Part shown: positions 53,262-61,754 of the stretch, one piece after another
Position numbering within the stretch: the stretch's first letter is position 1
Layout: every line of letters begins with the position of its first letter
NCBI GenBank assembly: GCA_049652985.1
Contig: JBASFK010000001.1
Coordinates: forward strand, 124,001 to 188,000
Source: UBA7657 sp049652985
GTDB taxonomy: Bacteria; Pseudomonadota; Alphaproteobacteria; Micavibrionales; Micavibrionaceae
Direction: 5' to 3'
DNA length: 64,000 nt
Position numbers and translations under genes: made by a program
The notes under the pieces: generated by a model
Seen by the model: the letters and a program-made list of their open reading frames with translations, nothing else
The model's database searches: none
Told to the model about the DNA's origin: nothing

Positions 53262-54335
53262 CTACCCGCACTGCGCCTTGTGCCGCAGCCAGTGGTCAGC
53301 CAGCACGCAGGCCATCATCGCCTCGACGACGGGCGCGCCGCGAATACCGACGCACGGATCATGACGGCCCTTGGTGGAAATTTCCGTTTCCTTGCCTTTG
53401 ACATCGATGGTCTTGCGCGGTGTTAAAATCGAGCTGGTCGGCTTGAAGGCGACGCGGACGATAATATCCTGTCCCGTCGAGATGCCCCCTAAAATGCCGC
53501 CCGCATTGTTGCTCAGGAATTTTTTACCCTTGCGGATTTCATCAGCGTTTTTCTCGCCGCCCCATTCGACGGTCTCGAACCCCGCGCCGATCTCCACGGC
53601 CTTCGTCGCGTTGATCGACATCATCGCCTTGGCGAGGTCCGCGTCCAGCTTATCGTACACCGGCGCGCCAAGCCCTGCAGGAATACCGCTCGCCACGCAT
53701 TCAATCATCGCGCCCGCACTCGATCCAGCCTTGCGCTGCTTATCTAAAAACGACGCCCATTTATCGGTAACACCAGCATCCGCCGCGAAGAAATCATTCT
53801 TGTCTATATTCTTGAGGTCGCGTTTCTTCGGATTGTCGCCATGCGGGCCGATCTGCACGACATAGGCCTGGATTTTTATCTTGGCTCCAATTTCATGCGC
53901 CAGGACTTTCCGCGCAATCGCGCCTGCCGCCACGCGCATCGCCGTTTCGCGCGCCGATGAGCGCCCACCGCCACGATAATCACGGATGCCATACTTCTCC
54001 ATATAGGTGAAATCGGCATGACCCGGGCGGAACTTGTCCTTGATGTCGGCGTAATCTTTCGACTTCACATCCATGTTTTCAATCAGCAAGCCAATCGGCG
54101 TGCCCGTCGTCTGGCCTTCGAACACGCCGGAGAGAATTTTGATTTCATCCGCCTCGCGCCGCTGCGTCGTGAAGCGTGATTGGCCAGGCTTCCGTTTATC
54201 AAGATATTTCTGAATGTCGGCTTCCGTGAGTTTGATCTTCGGCGGCACGCCATCGACCACGCAGCCGATCGCAGGCCCGTGGCTCTCGCCAAAGCTTTGA
54301 TATTGAAACAATGTGCCGAAACGGTTGCCGCTCAT
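53262..54335 (-). CDS. aroC: chorismate synthase
   Basis: AroC forms chorismate from EPSP, using reduced FMN, for aromatic amino acids and related compounds. The signatures are FGESHGPAIGCVVDGVPP (14-31), KRKPGQSRFTTQRREADE, GGGRSSARETAMRVAAGAIA and the C-terminal RHDPCVGIRGAPVVEAM. Length is 357 residues. Its start overlaps the stop of the thioesterase gene by 4 bases. Confidence 0.98.
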   Translation of the reverse strand: MSGNRFGTLFQYQSFGESHGPAIGCVVDGVPPKIKLTEADIQKYLDKRKPGQSRFTTQRREADEIKILSGVFEGQTTGTPIGLLIENMDVKSKDYADIKDKFRPGHADFTYMEKYGIRDYRGGGRSSARETAMRVAAGAIARKVLAHEIGAKIKIQAYVVQIGPHGDNPKKRDLKNIDKNDFFAADAGVTDKWASFLDKQRKAGSSAGAMIECVASGIPAGLGAPVYDKLDADLAKAMMSINATKAVEIGAGFETVEWGGEKNADEIRKGKKFLSNNAGGILGGISTGQDIIVRVAFKPTSSILTPRKTIDVKGKETEISTKGRHDPCVGIRGAPVVEAMMACVLADHWLRHKAQCG

Positions 54336-54790
54336 AGTTTTATGGTTTCTTTCTGGGCGCTCAGCGTGCCCTGATCGATTATAGCGACAGTCAGGCGGCT
54401 GATACAGACCCGTTTTCCCGTTGATTCCTCGGTAATATCCGTCTGCCAGACCTGCGTGCGCTTGCCCACATGCAGCGGCGTGCAGGTACCAATCACGTGG
54501 CCCTTGGTCACCGCGCGGATATGGTTGGCGTTGATCTCGATGCCGACGGCGCGGTATTTGTCCGGATCAATCGTCATCCACGACGCGACGCTGCCGAGAC
54601 TTTCAGCCAGAACACAACTCGCGCCGCCATGCAGAATGCCGAATGGCTGCGTCGTGCGCGTATCGACAGGCAAACGGCCCTTCAGAAAATCCGGCCCCAC
54701 CTCGGTGAATTCAAACCCGAGATGCGCGGTCATGTTCGTGTTGCGAAAATTTTTAAGATCGTCGAGCGTGTAATCCTTGAACCAGATCAC
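54332..54790 (-). CDS. PaaI-type hotdog thioesterase
   Basis: This 152-residue single hotdog domain has the PaaI/MenI-like motif FGILHGGASCVLAESLGS (about 50-67), whose Gly-Gly and downstream Glu/Ser region bind the acyl-CoA thioester. EINANHIRAVTKGHVIG is the central strand region. It probably hydrolyses short or aromatic acyl-CoA. It overlaps both fabI and aroC by 4 bases, so it is co-translated with the fatty-acid gene fabI; a link to fatty-acid proofreading is inferred only. Confidence 0.88.
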   Translation of the reverse strand: MIWFKDYTLDDLKNFRNTNMTAHLGFEFTEVGPDFLKGRLPVDTRTTQPFGILHGGASCVLAESLGSVASWMTIDPDKYRAVGIEINANHIRAVTKGHVIGTCTPLHVGKRTQVWQTDITEESTGKRVCISRLTVAIIDQGTLSAQKETIKL

Positions 54791-55638
54791 GCGGCAGCAT
54801 CTTTCTTCGGCGCGATGCCGTTGAGAAGCTCCGCCGTCTGCGCGGCGGAATCCACGGAAACCATGCCGACCGTGTGATAACCGGAATCGACATGCAGCAC
54901 TTCGCCGGTCACGCCCGAGCCGAGGTCTGAGAGCAGGAAAAGCGCCGAACGGCCCACGTCTTCAATGGTAACGTTGCGGCGAAGCGGCGAATTAAGCTCG
55001 TTCCATTTCAGGATATAACGAAAATCGCCGATGCCGCTCGCCGCCAGCGTCTTGATCGGCCCGGCAGAAATCGCGTTGACGCGGATATTCTTGGGGCCGA
55101 GATCGGTAGCAAGATAACGCACGCTCGCCTCCAGCGCCGCTTTCGCCACGCCCATGACATTATAATGCGGCATCACGCGCTCGGAACCGTAATAAGTCAG
55201 CGTCACGAGGCTGCCACCGTCTTTCATCAACGGCGCCGCGCGCTGCGCGACAGCGGTGAAGGAATAAACCGAGATATCCATCGTGCGCTGGAAATTCGTG
55301 CGTGTGGTGTTCAGGTACAAACCATCAAGTTCGTTCTTGTCGGAAAACGCGATGGCATGCACGACGAAGTCTAACTTGCCCCATTTCTGCTCGATGACCT
55401 TGAACACGCGGTCGACGCTGGCCTCATCGGTAACGTCACAGGCCTCAACGATGGGTGATTTCACGCTCTCGGCCAGCGGGCGCACGCGCTTCTCCAGCGC
55501 ATCGCCCTGGTATGTAAAGGCAAGTTCCGCCCCGCTCCGGGCCGCAAGCTCCGCGATCCCCCAGGCGATGGAACGGTCATTCGCGACCCCCATAATCAGG
55601 CCGCGTTTGCCCTTAAGAAACTGGTTGTTGTCATCCAT
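54787..55638 (-). CDS. fabI: enoyl-[ACP] reductase (NADH) FabI
   Basis: FabI reduces enoyl-ACP in the last step of each fatty-acid elongation cycle. The N-terminal GKRGLIMGVANDRSIAWGIA is the diverged dinucleotide motif of FabI, and the active site is the Tyr-Lys pair spaced as Y-x6-K in HYNVMGVAKAALE. VNAISAGPIKTLAASGI completes the family pattern. Length is 283 residues from the ATG at 55638; a longer frame to 55674 is unlikely. It is first in a leftward operon with the thioesterase, aroC and sppA. Confidence 0.96.
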   Translation of the reverse strand: MDDNNQFLKGKRGLIMGVANDRSIAWGIAELAARSGAELAFTYQGDALEKRVRPLAESVKSPIVEACDVTDEASVDRVFKVIEQKWGKLDFVVHAIAFSDKNELDGLYLNTTRTNFQRTMDISVYSFTAVAQRAAPLMKDGGSLVTLTYYGSERVMPHYNVMGVAKAALEASVRYLATDLGPKNIRVNAISAGPIKTLAASGIGDFRYILKWNELNSPLRRNVTIEDVGRSALFLLSDLGSGVTGEVLHVDSGYHTVGMVSVDSAAQTAELLNGIAPKKDAAA

Positions 55639-55719
55639 GGCATTTAACCCTAAAAACCTGAGTATCCTACACATTTCAGGGGCTTCGTCCAGTCTCTATA
55701 GAATGGTACACTGTCCGCC

Positions 55720-57036
55720 ATGAGCCTCGAAACGGCAACCGCCGACCATATCTGCAACGTCGTCCGCCGGGAAATCCAGCAAGAATTTCCGGCCCTGACC
55801 CTTCTCTATATCGTTCATGCCGACGGCCAGCGCACGAAAGCACTTGAGGCGCGGCGCGGCGAACTGCTCGAACACCCGGCCGGGGCGGTTTTCCTGCCAC
55901 ATCTCCAGAGAATGGCCCAAAACGGCGGTCCTGAGTTTTCCGGAATATCTATAAAAATCGAAAAAAAATTCCTCATACTGTCAAAAGAGAAAATCCTGGC
56001 CTGTTTCTTCGTCAATGCCGACAGGCTGGAAAATGCAGACGAGGCCCGCCGCCACGCCTTGTTCCTCGCCTGGCAGTCTCTCTCTTTGATCGAGGATTAC
56101 AAGAACGACAAAAAAGAAGACTGCCAGGAACTGGACGGCATCATCGTTCCTAAATCCGACAGGATGCTGCGTACCTGGAAATACATGCTCGCCGACGCGT
56201 TCTCTGTGCTGATACTGGAGATGGACAAGAAGCGCGATTCCATCGGCAATCTCGGGCGCCAGCGCAGCGCCACGGCCCTCGCCGCGAAAGCGGGCTTGAA
56301 ACCAGAACATTACGCCTTTCCGCTGGTCTTCGACGCAACGCGCCTGCTGTATCACGACATGGGCAAGACCCAGGACCCGAAGGAAAACGTCTCCCGCGCC
56401 CTGCAGCTTACGCGTGAAATTGGCGAAACCTTCGACCGCACGACGGTGCGCCAGTGGTGGGCCTTCAGCCGCACCGCGCAGGAAATGGCCTGGCTCGGCG
56501 TCGAAGATAAAAACATTCTCGGCGCCGCCGTCTACAGCAGCGAAGATCCATACGTCCGCGCCACCGCCTATCTCGTCGCCGAGGCGCTCAATATCCAGAC
56601 GCTTCTGCCCTCACCGGTCGGCACTTATAATCCCTTCGCCGAACCGGAAACCAGCGAGCGCTATCATATGAAAGCGTGTGAGGAAGCGTTCCGCACCACT
56701 ATCTCCCGGGCCAACCAGAACAACAGCTCGCTTCCCTTCGTCGACGAGGCGCAGAAACAAAACAGGCGGCTGATGGGCGGCAACCCGATCGGTTGGTGCG
56801 CTTATCCCCTGATGTGCGCCGAGGTCGCCTCCCGCACCTCGCCCACCGAGGCCAAAATCGTGTTCGACAAGGCGCTCGCCGAAGTGCCGTGGTCGAAGGT
56901 GCAGGATATTGTGCGCATGATCATCCTGCTGCGCCGCGAGGGCGAAGACATCAACCCCGTCCTTCTCTCCGAAAAACTCCAGGAAGTCGACGACCTGAAA
57001 TTCCTCGCGCCCTGCTTCACCGCACGCACGGCCTGA
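55720..57036 (+). CDS. uncharacterised protein (438 aa)
   Basis: I do not recognise this protein. It is soluble, without signal peptide or membrane segment. The N-terminal 110 residues look like a compact alpha/beta sensory-type domain. A helical middle follows (YKNDKKEDCQELD to YHDMGKTQDPKENVSRALQLTREIGETF), then a Trp-rich block WWAFSRTAQEMAWLGVEDK, and a helical C-terminus. It has its own terminator and is divergent from fabI. The length and coherent composition make it a convincing gene, perhaps lineage-specific. Confidence 0.8.
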   Translation: MSLETATADHICNVVRREIQQEFPALTLLYIVHADGQRTKALEARRGELLEHPAGAVFLPHLQRMAQNGGPEFSGISIKIEKKFLILSKEKILACFFVNADRLENADEARRHALFLAWQSLSLIEDYKNDKKEDCQELDGIIVPKSDRMLRTWKYMLADAFSVLILEMDKKRDSIGNLGRQRSATALAAKAGLKPEHYAFPLVFDATRLLYHDMGKTQDPKENVSRALQLTREIGETFDRTTVRQWWAFSRTAQEMAWLGVEDKNILGAAVYSSEDPYVRATAYLVAEALNIQTLLPSPVGTYNPFAEPETSERYHMKACEEAFRTTISRANQNNSSLPFVDEAQKQNRRLMGGNPIGWCAYPLMCAEVASRTSPTEAKIVFDKALAEVPWSKVQDIVRMIILLRREGEDINPVLLSEKLQEVDDLKFLAPCFTARTA

Positions 57037-57054
57037 TTCCAAAACCACAAATAA

Positions 57055-57081
57055 AAAACCGCCGGGATCACCGGCGGTTTT
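57055..57081. terminator. bidirectional intrinsic terminator
   Basis: An 11-bp perfect stem AAAACCGCCGG/CCGGCGGTTTT with a 5-base loop GATCA lies between two convergent genes. T-rich ends on both strands mean it can stop transcription from the 438-residue gene and from the glycine-zipper lipoprotein gene. Confidence 0.9.
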
Positions 57082-57101
57082 CTGAATTATTTTAAACGGG
57101 A

Positions 57102-57587
57102 TTAACCGTTAACGATTTCCCAGCTGCCGTCAGGCTGCTGGCAGGCTGTGCCGTAACCTTTTTCCGAGCGTCCACCAACAACGATAGTCTGCTGGTACTC
57201 ACGGCAGTAACGGCCCGACGAGCTGTAGCCGTCGCGGGTCGGCGTGTAGGAGCCGTGGTTGCCGCTTTGCGGGTTGTTCCACGAGATGCTCTCGCCGACA
57301 GGAGCGCCATAAGCACGTTCCTGGGCTCGGGCCGCATAACCGCGGTCAGCATTATCGAGCGAAGCGCCGATTTCAGAACCGACGAGGGCGCCGAGCAGAA
57401 CGCCCGCACCGGTTGCCCACAGACGGCCAGAGCCGCCACCAACCTGCGAACCGAGGAGGCCACCGGCCACGGCACCAAGGCCCGTACCGACAACCTGCTT
57501 GTTGCCGGCACCACGCATCGTATTGGTGCAGCCGACCATGGCAAGCGCAGCGACTGTCATGATTGTCAGAGCAAAACTATTCTTCAT
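57102..57587 (-). CDS. 17 kDa-antigen-type glycine-zipper lipoprotein
   Basis: A lipobox (MVGC, Cys20) is followed by a glycine-zipper membrane hairpin (VVGTGLGAVAGGLLGSQVGG and GAGVLLGALVGSEIGASLD) and a C-terminal domain ending CREYQQTIVVGGRSEKGYGTACQQPDGSWEIV. This layout is that of the rickettsial 17 kDa surface antigen and its alphaproteobacterial relatives, placed in the outer membrane. Length is 161 residues. The leader contains AATAAAG/CTTTATT flanking the AAAGG ribosome site, so the site would lie in a hairpin loop. Confidence 0.9.
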   Translation of the reverse strand: MKNSFALTIMTVAALAMVGCTNTMRGAGNKQVVGTGLGAVAGGLLGSQVGGGSGRLWATGAGVLLGALVGSEIGASLDNADRGYAARAQERAYGAPVGESISWNNPQSGNHGSYTPTRDGYSSSGRYCREYQQTIVVGGRSEKGYGTACQQPDGSWEIVNG

Positions 57588-57684
57588 AAATAAAGCCTTT
57601 CTTTATTGCGATTTTGGTCCCACACCATATATCTAAACAATTCGTGTGTACATGTTATACGCTTGAGATAGGAATTCCTCCCGC

Positions 57685-58287
57685 ATGTCGGATAATATTT
57701 ATTTAGAATATGGAAAAGAGCCAGTAAAGCTCTTTCAGCAATGGCTGGCCGAGGCTGAAAAGTCTGAGTTAAACGACCCCAACGCCATGGCGCTCGCGAC
57801 TGTCGATAAAGCGGGCCGCCCGGAAGTGCGCATGGTGCTGCTTAAAGGCGTAGACGAAAACGGCTTCACTTTTTTCACCAATCTTGAGAGCGCCAAGGCC
57901 GAGGCGCTGGGCGCGCACCCTTATGCCGCACTGAATTTTCACTGGAAAAGTCTGGAGAAACAAATCCGTATCTCCGGCCCCGTCGTAAAAACAGGCGATG
58001 AGGAAACCGACAGATATTTCGCCAGCCGCAGCCGCGCCAGCCGCCTCGGCGCTTGGGCCTCCAGCCAGAGCAGGCCATATGGGGATTACAGCGACTTCGA
58101 AAAGCTGGTGGCGGATGCGGAAAAGAAATTCGAGGGTAAGGATGTTCCCCGCCCGAAACACTGGGGCGGCTTCCGCGTCGTCCCCGAACGCATGGAATTC
58201 TGGATCGGCCACCCCGACCGGCTGCATAAAAGATTTGTTTACACGAAACAGGATAAGGAATGGACAGCAAGCTGGCTGTTCCCGTAA
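57685..58287 (+). CDS. pdxH: pyridoxamine 5'-phosphate oxidase
   Basis: PdxH oxidises pyridoxine or pyridoxamine 5'-phosphate to PLP using FMN. The FMN and substrate blocks are PEVRMVLLKGVDENGFTFFTN, AALNFHWKSLEKQIRISG, SRASRLGAWASSQSRP and the C-terminal RPKHWGGFRVVPERMEFWIG with RLHKRF. Length is 200 residues. PLP supply suits the four PLP enzymes in this window, although these genes are not linked. The end may overlap htpG if the longer htpG start is used. Confidence 0.96.
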   Translation: MSDNIYLEYGKEPVKLFQQWLAEAEKSELNDPNAMALATVDKAGRPEVRMVLLKGVDENGFTFFTNLESAKAEALGAHPYAALNFHWKSLEKQIRISGPVVKTGDEETDRYFASRSRASRLGAWASSQSRPYGDYSDFEKLVADAEKKFEGKDVPRPKHWGGFRVVPERMEFWIGHPDRLHKRFVYTKQDKEWTASWLFP

Positions 58288-58295
58288 AAGAAACC

Positions 58296-60173
58296 ATGAC
58301 CGCAGAAACCCAGACTAATTCTATGAATTTCAGCGCCGACGTCTCCCGGCTGCTGGATATTGTCGCGAATGCGCTTTATACGAACCACGACGTTTTCCTG
58401 CGCGAGTTGATCTCGAACGCAGCCGACGCCTGTGATCGTCTCCGCTATGACGCCATCCAGAACCCGGCCCTGACGAAAGATAACCCGGACTTTCGTATTC
58501 ATATATATAAGGACACGAAAACCCGCACGCTCACGGTCGTCGATAACGGCACCGGTATGGATAAGGGCGAGCTTGTCGAAAATCTCGGCACCATCGCCAA
58601 ATCCGGTACCGCCGCGCTCATGAAAAAAATGAAGAGCAGCGGCGATTCATTAAAACTGATCGGTCAGTTCGGCGTCGGCTTCTATGCGAGCTACATGGTC
58701 GGCTCGAAAGTCGCCGTCGTCAGCCGCAAGGCGGGCGAAAAGGAAACATGGACCTGGATTTCCGACGGCCGCACCGGCTTCGATGTGCGCGAAGCCACCA
58801 GGGACGAGATCAAAAAACTCGACGGCGCACGCGGCACCGCCGTTATCATCGACATAAAGGACGAAGCCGCCGAATTCCTGCTCGATGAAAAAATAAAACT
58901 CACCGCCCTGCATTATTCCGATCATATCGACGTGCCGATTTTCCTCGGCGAACCTGGCGAATCCGACAAGCAAAAACCGCTGAACAAGGCCTCCGCCCTC
59001 TGGACGCGGCCAAAAAATGAAATCACGCAGGAACAATATAACGAGTTTTACCGCCACATCTCGCACGGCTTCGACGAACCGCTGATGACCTCGCACTGGC
59101 GTGCGGAAGGAAAAATCGAATATACGGGCATGCTGTTCGTGCCCACGCTTCGGCCATGGGATTTGTTCGATCCCTCGCGTCGCAGCTTCGTCAATCTTTA
59201 CGTTCGCCGCGTCTTCATCACCGACAGTCTTGAGACTCTCATGTTCCCGTGGCTGCGCTTCGTGCGCGGCATCATCGACAGCCAGGACCTGCCGCTCAAT
59301 ATCAGCCGCGAAAGCCTGCAGTTCAATCCGTTGTTGCCGAAAATCCGCTCGGGCGTCGCCAAAAAACTTCTCGGCGATCTCGATAAACTCTCCCGCGACG
59401 ATGATTTCGGCTTCATCGCCTTCTGGGGCCAGTTCGGCGCCGTCATCAAGGAAGGCCTCTACGACGCGCCTGAGCACCGTGACGACATTTTCAAAATCTG
59501 CCGCTTCTATTCCACGCTGAGCGACGGCGAAAAATTCATCAGCCTCGACGACTATGTCAGCCGTATGAAGGAAGGCCAGGAGGAAATCTATTACATCAGC
59601 GGCGAAAAACTCGACATGCTGATGACCTCGCCGCAGATCGAGGGTTTCCGCGCCCGCAGCATCGAAGTTTTATACTTCACCGACACGATCGACGAGTTCT
59701 GGCTACAGAACGCACCGGAATTTAAAGGCAAAAAATTCAAATCCGTTACAAAAGGCGACATTAATCTTGGCGAAACCGAAAACGACAAAAAATCGGCAAC
59801 ACCGAACGACTCCCTTGATCTCATCAACCGCCTCAAGGAACTCCTCAAGGATGAAATCTCCGACGTCCGCATATCGAAACGCCTGACAGACTCCCCCGTC
59901 TGCCTGATCGCGCAGGATGGCGGCATCGACATGCACATGGAGCGCGTCCTGAAAATCCACCAGAAATATGCGGGCAACGCGAAACCTGTTCTTGAAATCA
60001 ATGCCGGGCACCCGCTGATCGAAAAACTGCGCACCCGCACCGGCGATGAAAAGCTGTTCGAGGATGCGGCTTATCTCCTGCTCGATCAGGCCCGCATCGT
60101 TCAGGGCCAGCCGGTCAATGACGCGGGCGCGTTCGCGCGGCGCATGAGCGCCTTCATCGCAGGCGGTCTTTAA
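58296..60173 (+). CDS. htpG: chaperone HtpG (Hsp90)
   Basis: HtpG is the bacterial Hsp90, an ATP-driven dimeric chaperone. The GHKL ATP site is clear: ELISNAADACDRLRYDAI, VVDNGTGMDKGELVENLGTIAKSGT and LIGQFGVGFYASYMVGSK. The middle domain has LPLNISRESLQ with the catalytic Arg region, and the C-terminal dimerisation domain follows. The ATG at 58296 gives 625 residues, matching the usual length. An in-frame ATG at 58260 with AAGGA would overlap pdxH by 28 bases. Confidence 0.97.
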   Translation: MTAETQTNSMNFSADVSRLLDIVANALYTNHDVFLRELISNAADACDRLRYDAIQNPALTKDNPDFRIHIYKDTKTRTLTVVDNGTGMDKGELVENLGTIAKSGTAALMKKMKSSGDSLKLIGQFGVGFYASYMVGSKVAVVSRKAGEKETWTWISDGRTGFDVREATRDEIKKLDGARGTAVIIDIKDEAAEFLLDEKIKLTALHYSDHIDVPIFLGEPGESDKQKPLNKASALWTRPKNEITQEQYNEFYRHISHGFDEPLMTSHWRAEGKIEYTGMLFVPTLRPWDLFDPSRRSFVNLYVRRVFITDSLETLMFPWLRFVRGIIDSQDLPLNISRESLQFNPLLPKIRSGVAKKLLGDLDKLSRDDDFGFIAFWGQFGAVIKEGLYDAPEHRDDIFKICRFYSTLSDGEKFISLDDYVSRMKEGQEEIYYISGEKLDMLMTSPQIEGFRARSIEVLYFTDTIDEFWLQNAPEFKGKKFKSVTKGDINLGETENDKKSATPNDSLDLINRLKELLKDEISDVRISKRLTDSPVCLIAQDGGIDMHMERVLKIHQKYAGNAKPVLEINAGHPLIEKLRTRTGDEKLFEDAAYLLLDQARIVQGQPVNDAGAFARRMSAFIAGGL

Positions 60174-60178
60174 GGGAA

Positions 60179-61129
60179 TTATTCGTTGCAGCTTCCGCTG
60201 GCGTAGTCGTACCAGCAATTGACGCCGGGACACGCCGCGTCCTGGTGGGCGGAACCGCCGACATTGACGATTACGCCTGTCGGAACCGGCGGACCCTCAG
60301 CGCAGCTCGGCGGAGTGATCGTCCACGTAATCCACGTTATGTCAACGCCCGCTTCTTTGTTAATGAAGGGATTGATGACAGGCGGCGGATTAGCAACATC
60401 GAACGCAGCCGTCCATTTACCCCGTCCGCAGCCTTCGCAACCGCGCCGGTCTATGCATTTATGATCTTCCAGCGTCAGAAAGTTGTCTTTATTGATGTCC
60501 GTACATTTCGCGAAATACCAGATCTCGCTCATGTTGCCACAGATGACGGCGGGCGGGCCGGGCAGCGGCGAGAGTTCAAAATTAGTCCAGTACGGTCGCA
60601 GGGCGATCCGGATCAGGTTAATGAAACTGCCATCCAGATTAAAATTCGTAAAAGGAAGGCCAGGCGGATTCGGACCGGGCAAAGATATAATCGTGGGCTG
60701 GAATAAATCGATCGGCATCTGCGGCACGATAATCAGCGGGTTGCCCGGCGACGGCAGCAGGGCGCCGGTCAGCCACGGAACCGGGATACAGGCCGGCCCG
60801 AAACAGAGCGGCGGGAAGCGGAACAATCTCCCGTGCCGGGCACCGGTGCCTACGGTCCTCAAATGCCCGTCGCTGAACAGCACATCGTCCTTCTCGGCAA
60901 ATTCGGCAATATGCTTCTCGTAACAGGACATATAGAGAATGCTGTCGACGGGAGTGATATTGATGAGGGACTGCGCGCTTTCCATGTCGCGCTTGCCGCC
61001 CATCCATGCACGGGCACTGTGCACGTCATATAAGTCTTCCTGGCAGGTAAGGGGGATCGGCTGGGAACGGGCTTCGCCGCCCCATGCCAGGACAAGCATA
61101 AAAAGCATCAAAAAAGCGTGTATTTTCAA
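60179..61129 (-). CDS. secreted cysteine-rich protein (316 aa)
   Basis: A Sec signal peptide (to about ARS-QP, residue 22) leads a mature protein with 13 cysteines, several in pairs (CFGPAC, CIDRRGCEGC, CPGVNC), so it is likely disulfide-bonded in the periplasm or outside. The stretch DINKDNFLTLED fits an EF-hand or dockerin-like calcium loop. Pro-rich segments lie in the middle. I know no matching family. It converges on htpG with 5 bases between stops. An earlier thought of the conjugation protein TraU was not supported. Confidence 0.75.
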   Translation of the reverse strand: MKIHAFLMLFMLVLAWGGEARSQPIPLTCQEDLYDVHSARAWMGGKRDMESAQSLINITPVDSILYMSCYEKHIAEFAEKDDVLFSDGHLRTVGTGARHGRLFRFPPLCFGPACIPVPWLTGALLPSPGNPLIIVPQMPIDLFQPTIISLPGPNPPGLPFTNFNLDGSFINLIRIALRPYWTNFELSPLPGPPAVICGNMSEIWYFAKCTDINKDNFLTLEDHKCIDRRGCEGCGRGKWTAAFDVANPPPVINPFINKEAGVDITWITWTITPPSCAEGPPVPTGVIVNVGGSAHQDAACPGVNCWYDYASGSCNE

Positions 61130-61207
61130 GACAAACCGCCCGGCCCCGAATAATTCGTATCGCTTTATAAGTTTATCACAGGACGTGAAGGCGTGACCAG
61201 CTTGTCC

Positions 61208-61657
61208 TTAAAGCATTCCCTGGTAATGACGGCGGCCCAGTTCCTCGATTTCCTCGTCCGGAAAGTCGAAATGGCGGCCCAGTTCCTCGATCATCACCTG
61301 CCGCAGGAGGCCCATCAGGTCGTCGCAGGATTCGCACCACATATCGAGCAGCGGCCTGCGGTAGATAATCAGTACGTCATCGTCGTTGGCGGTTTTCTTC
61401 TCGACGCCGGGCGAAATCTCCTTGCCGCTCTTGTATAGCGCCAGCAGGTCGTAGGGATCTTCGATATCCAGCTCCCCGGTCGTCGTCTCGTCGGGAAAAT
61501 CCTCGACCTTGACCGCAAGACCGTCGCAATATTCCAGCAACTCTTCCGGCAGGCCATCGAGCATCGTCGCGGCCATCACTTCGATCTCCTCGGCTCCCGG
61601 CGGAACCGAATAGTTCATGATGATCTGTTGCTGTTGTGCTCCCATGACTTTCGCCAT
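61208..61657 (-). CDS. zincin-family protein with lost metalloprotease motif
   Basis: The 149-residue protein follows the small bacterial zincin (DUF1025/MMP) layout: DPYDLLALYKSG, then DVLIIYRRPLLDMW, then the motif region. Active members read HExxHH in VxxHEIxHHFGxxDED. Here the same position reads MIEELGRHFDFPDEE, so HExxHH has become EExxRH (124-129). Two of the three histidines are gone and the protein should not bind catalytic zinc. It may act as a scaffold or regulator. GGGA lies upstream of the ATG. Confidence 0.78.
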   Translation of the reverse strand: MAKVMGAQQQQIIMNYSVPPGAEEIEVMAATMLDGLPEELLEYCDGLAVKVEDFPDETTTGELDIEDPYDLLALYKSGKEISPGVEKKTANDDDVLIIYRRPLLDMWCESCDDLMGLLRQVMIEELGRHFDFPDEEIEELGRRHYQGML

Positions 61658-61754
61658 TTACAATTCCCAACCACGGACTCAGGGCCGCCATGCTTTTTTT
61701 GATTCTGTATATAAGGGTACGCCGATTTGCCGGGAGGCACAATGCCGTAAAACC

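Noticed and set aside
60179..61129. Possible TraU conjugation protein
   Set aside because: The cysteine-rich secreted protein lacks recognisable TraU blocks, and no other transfer genes are in the window.
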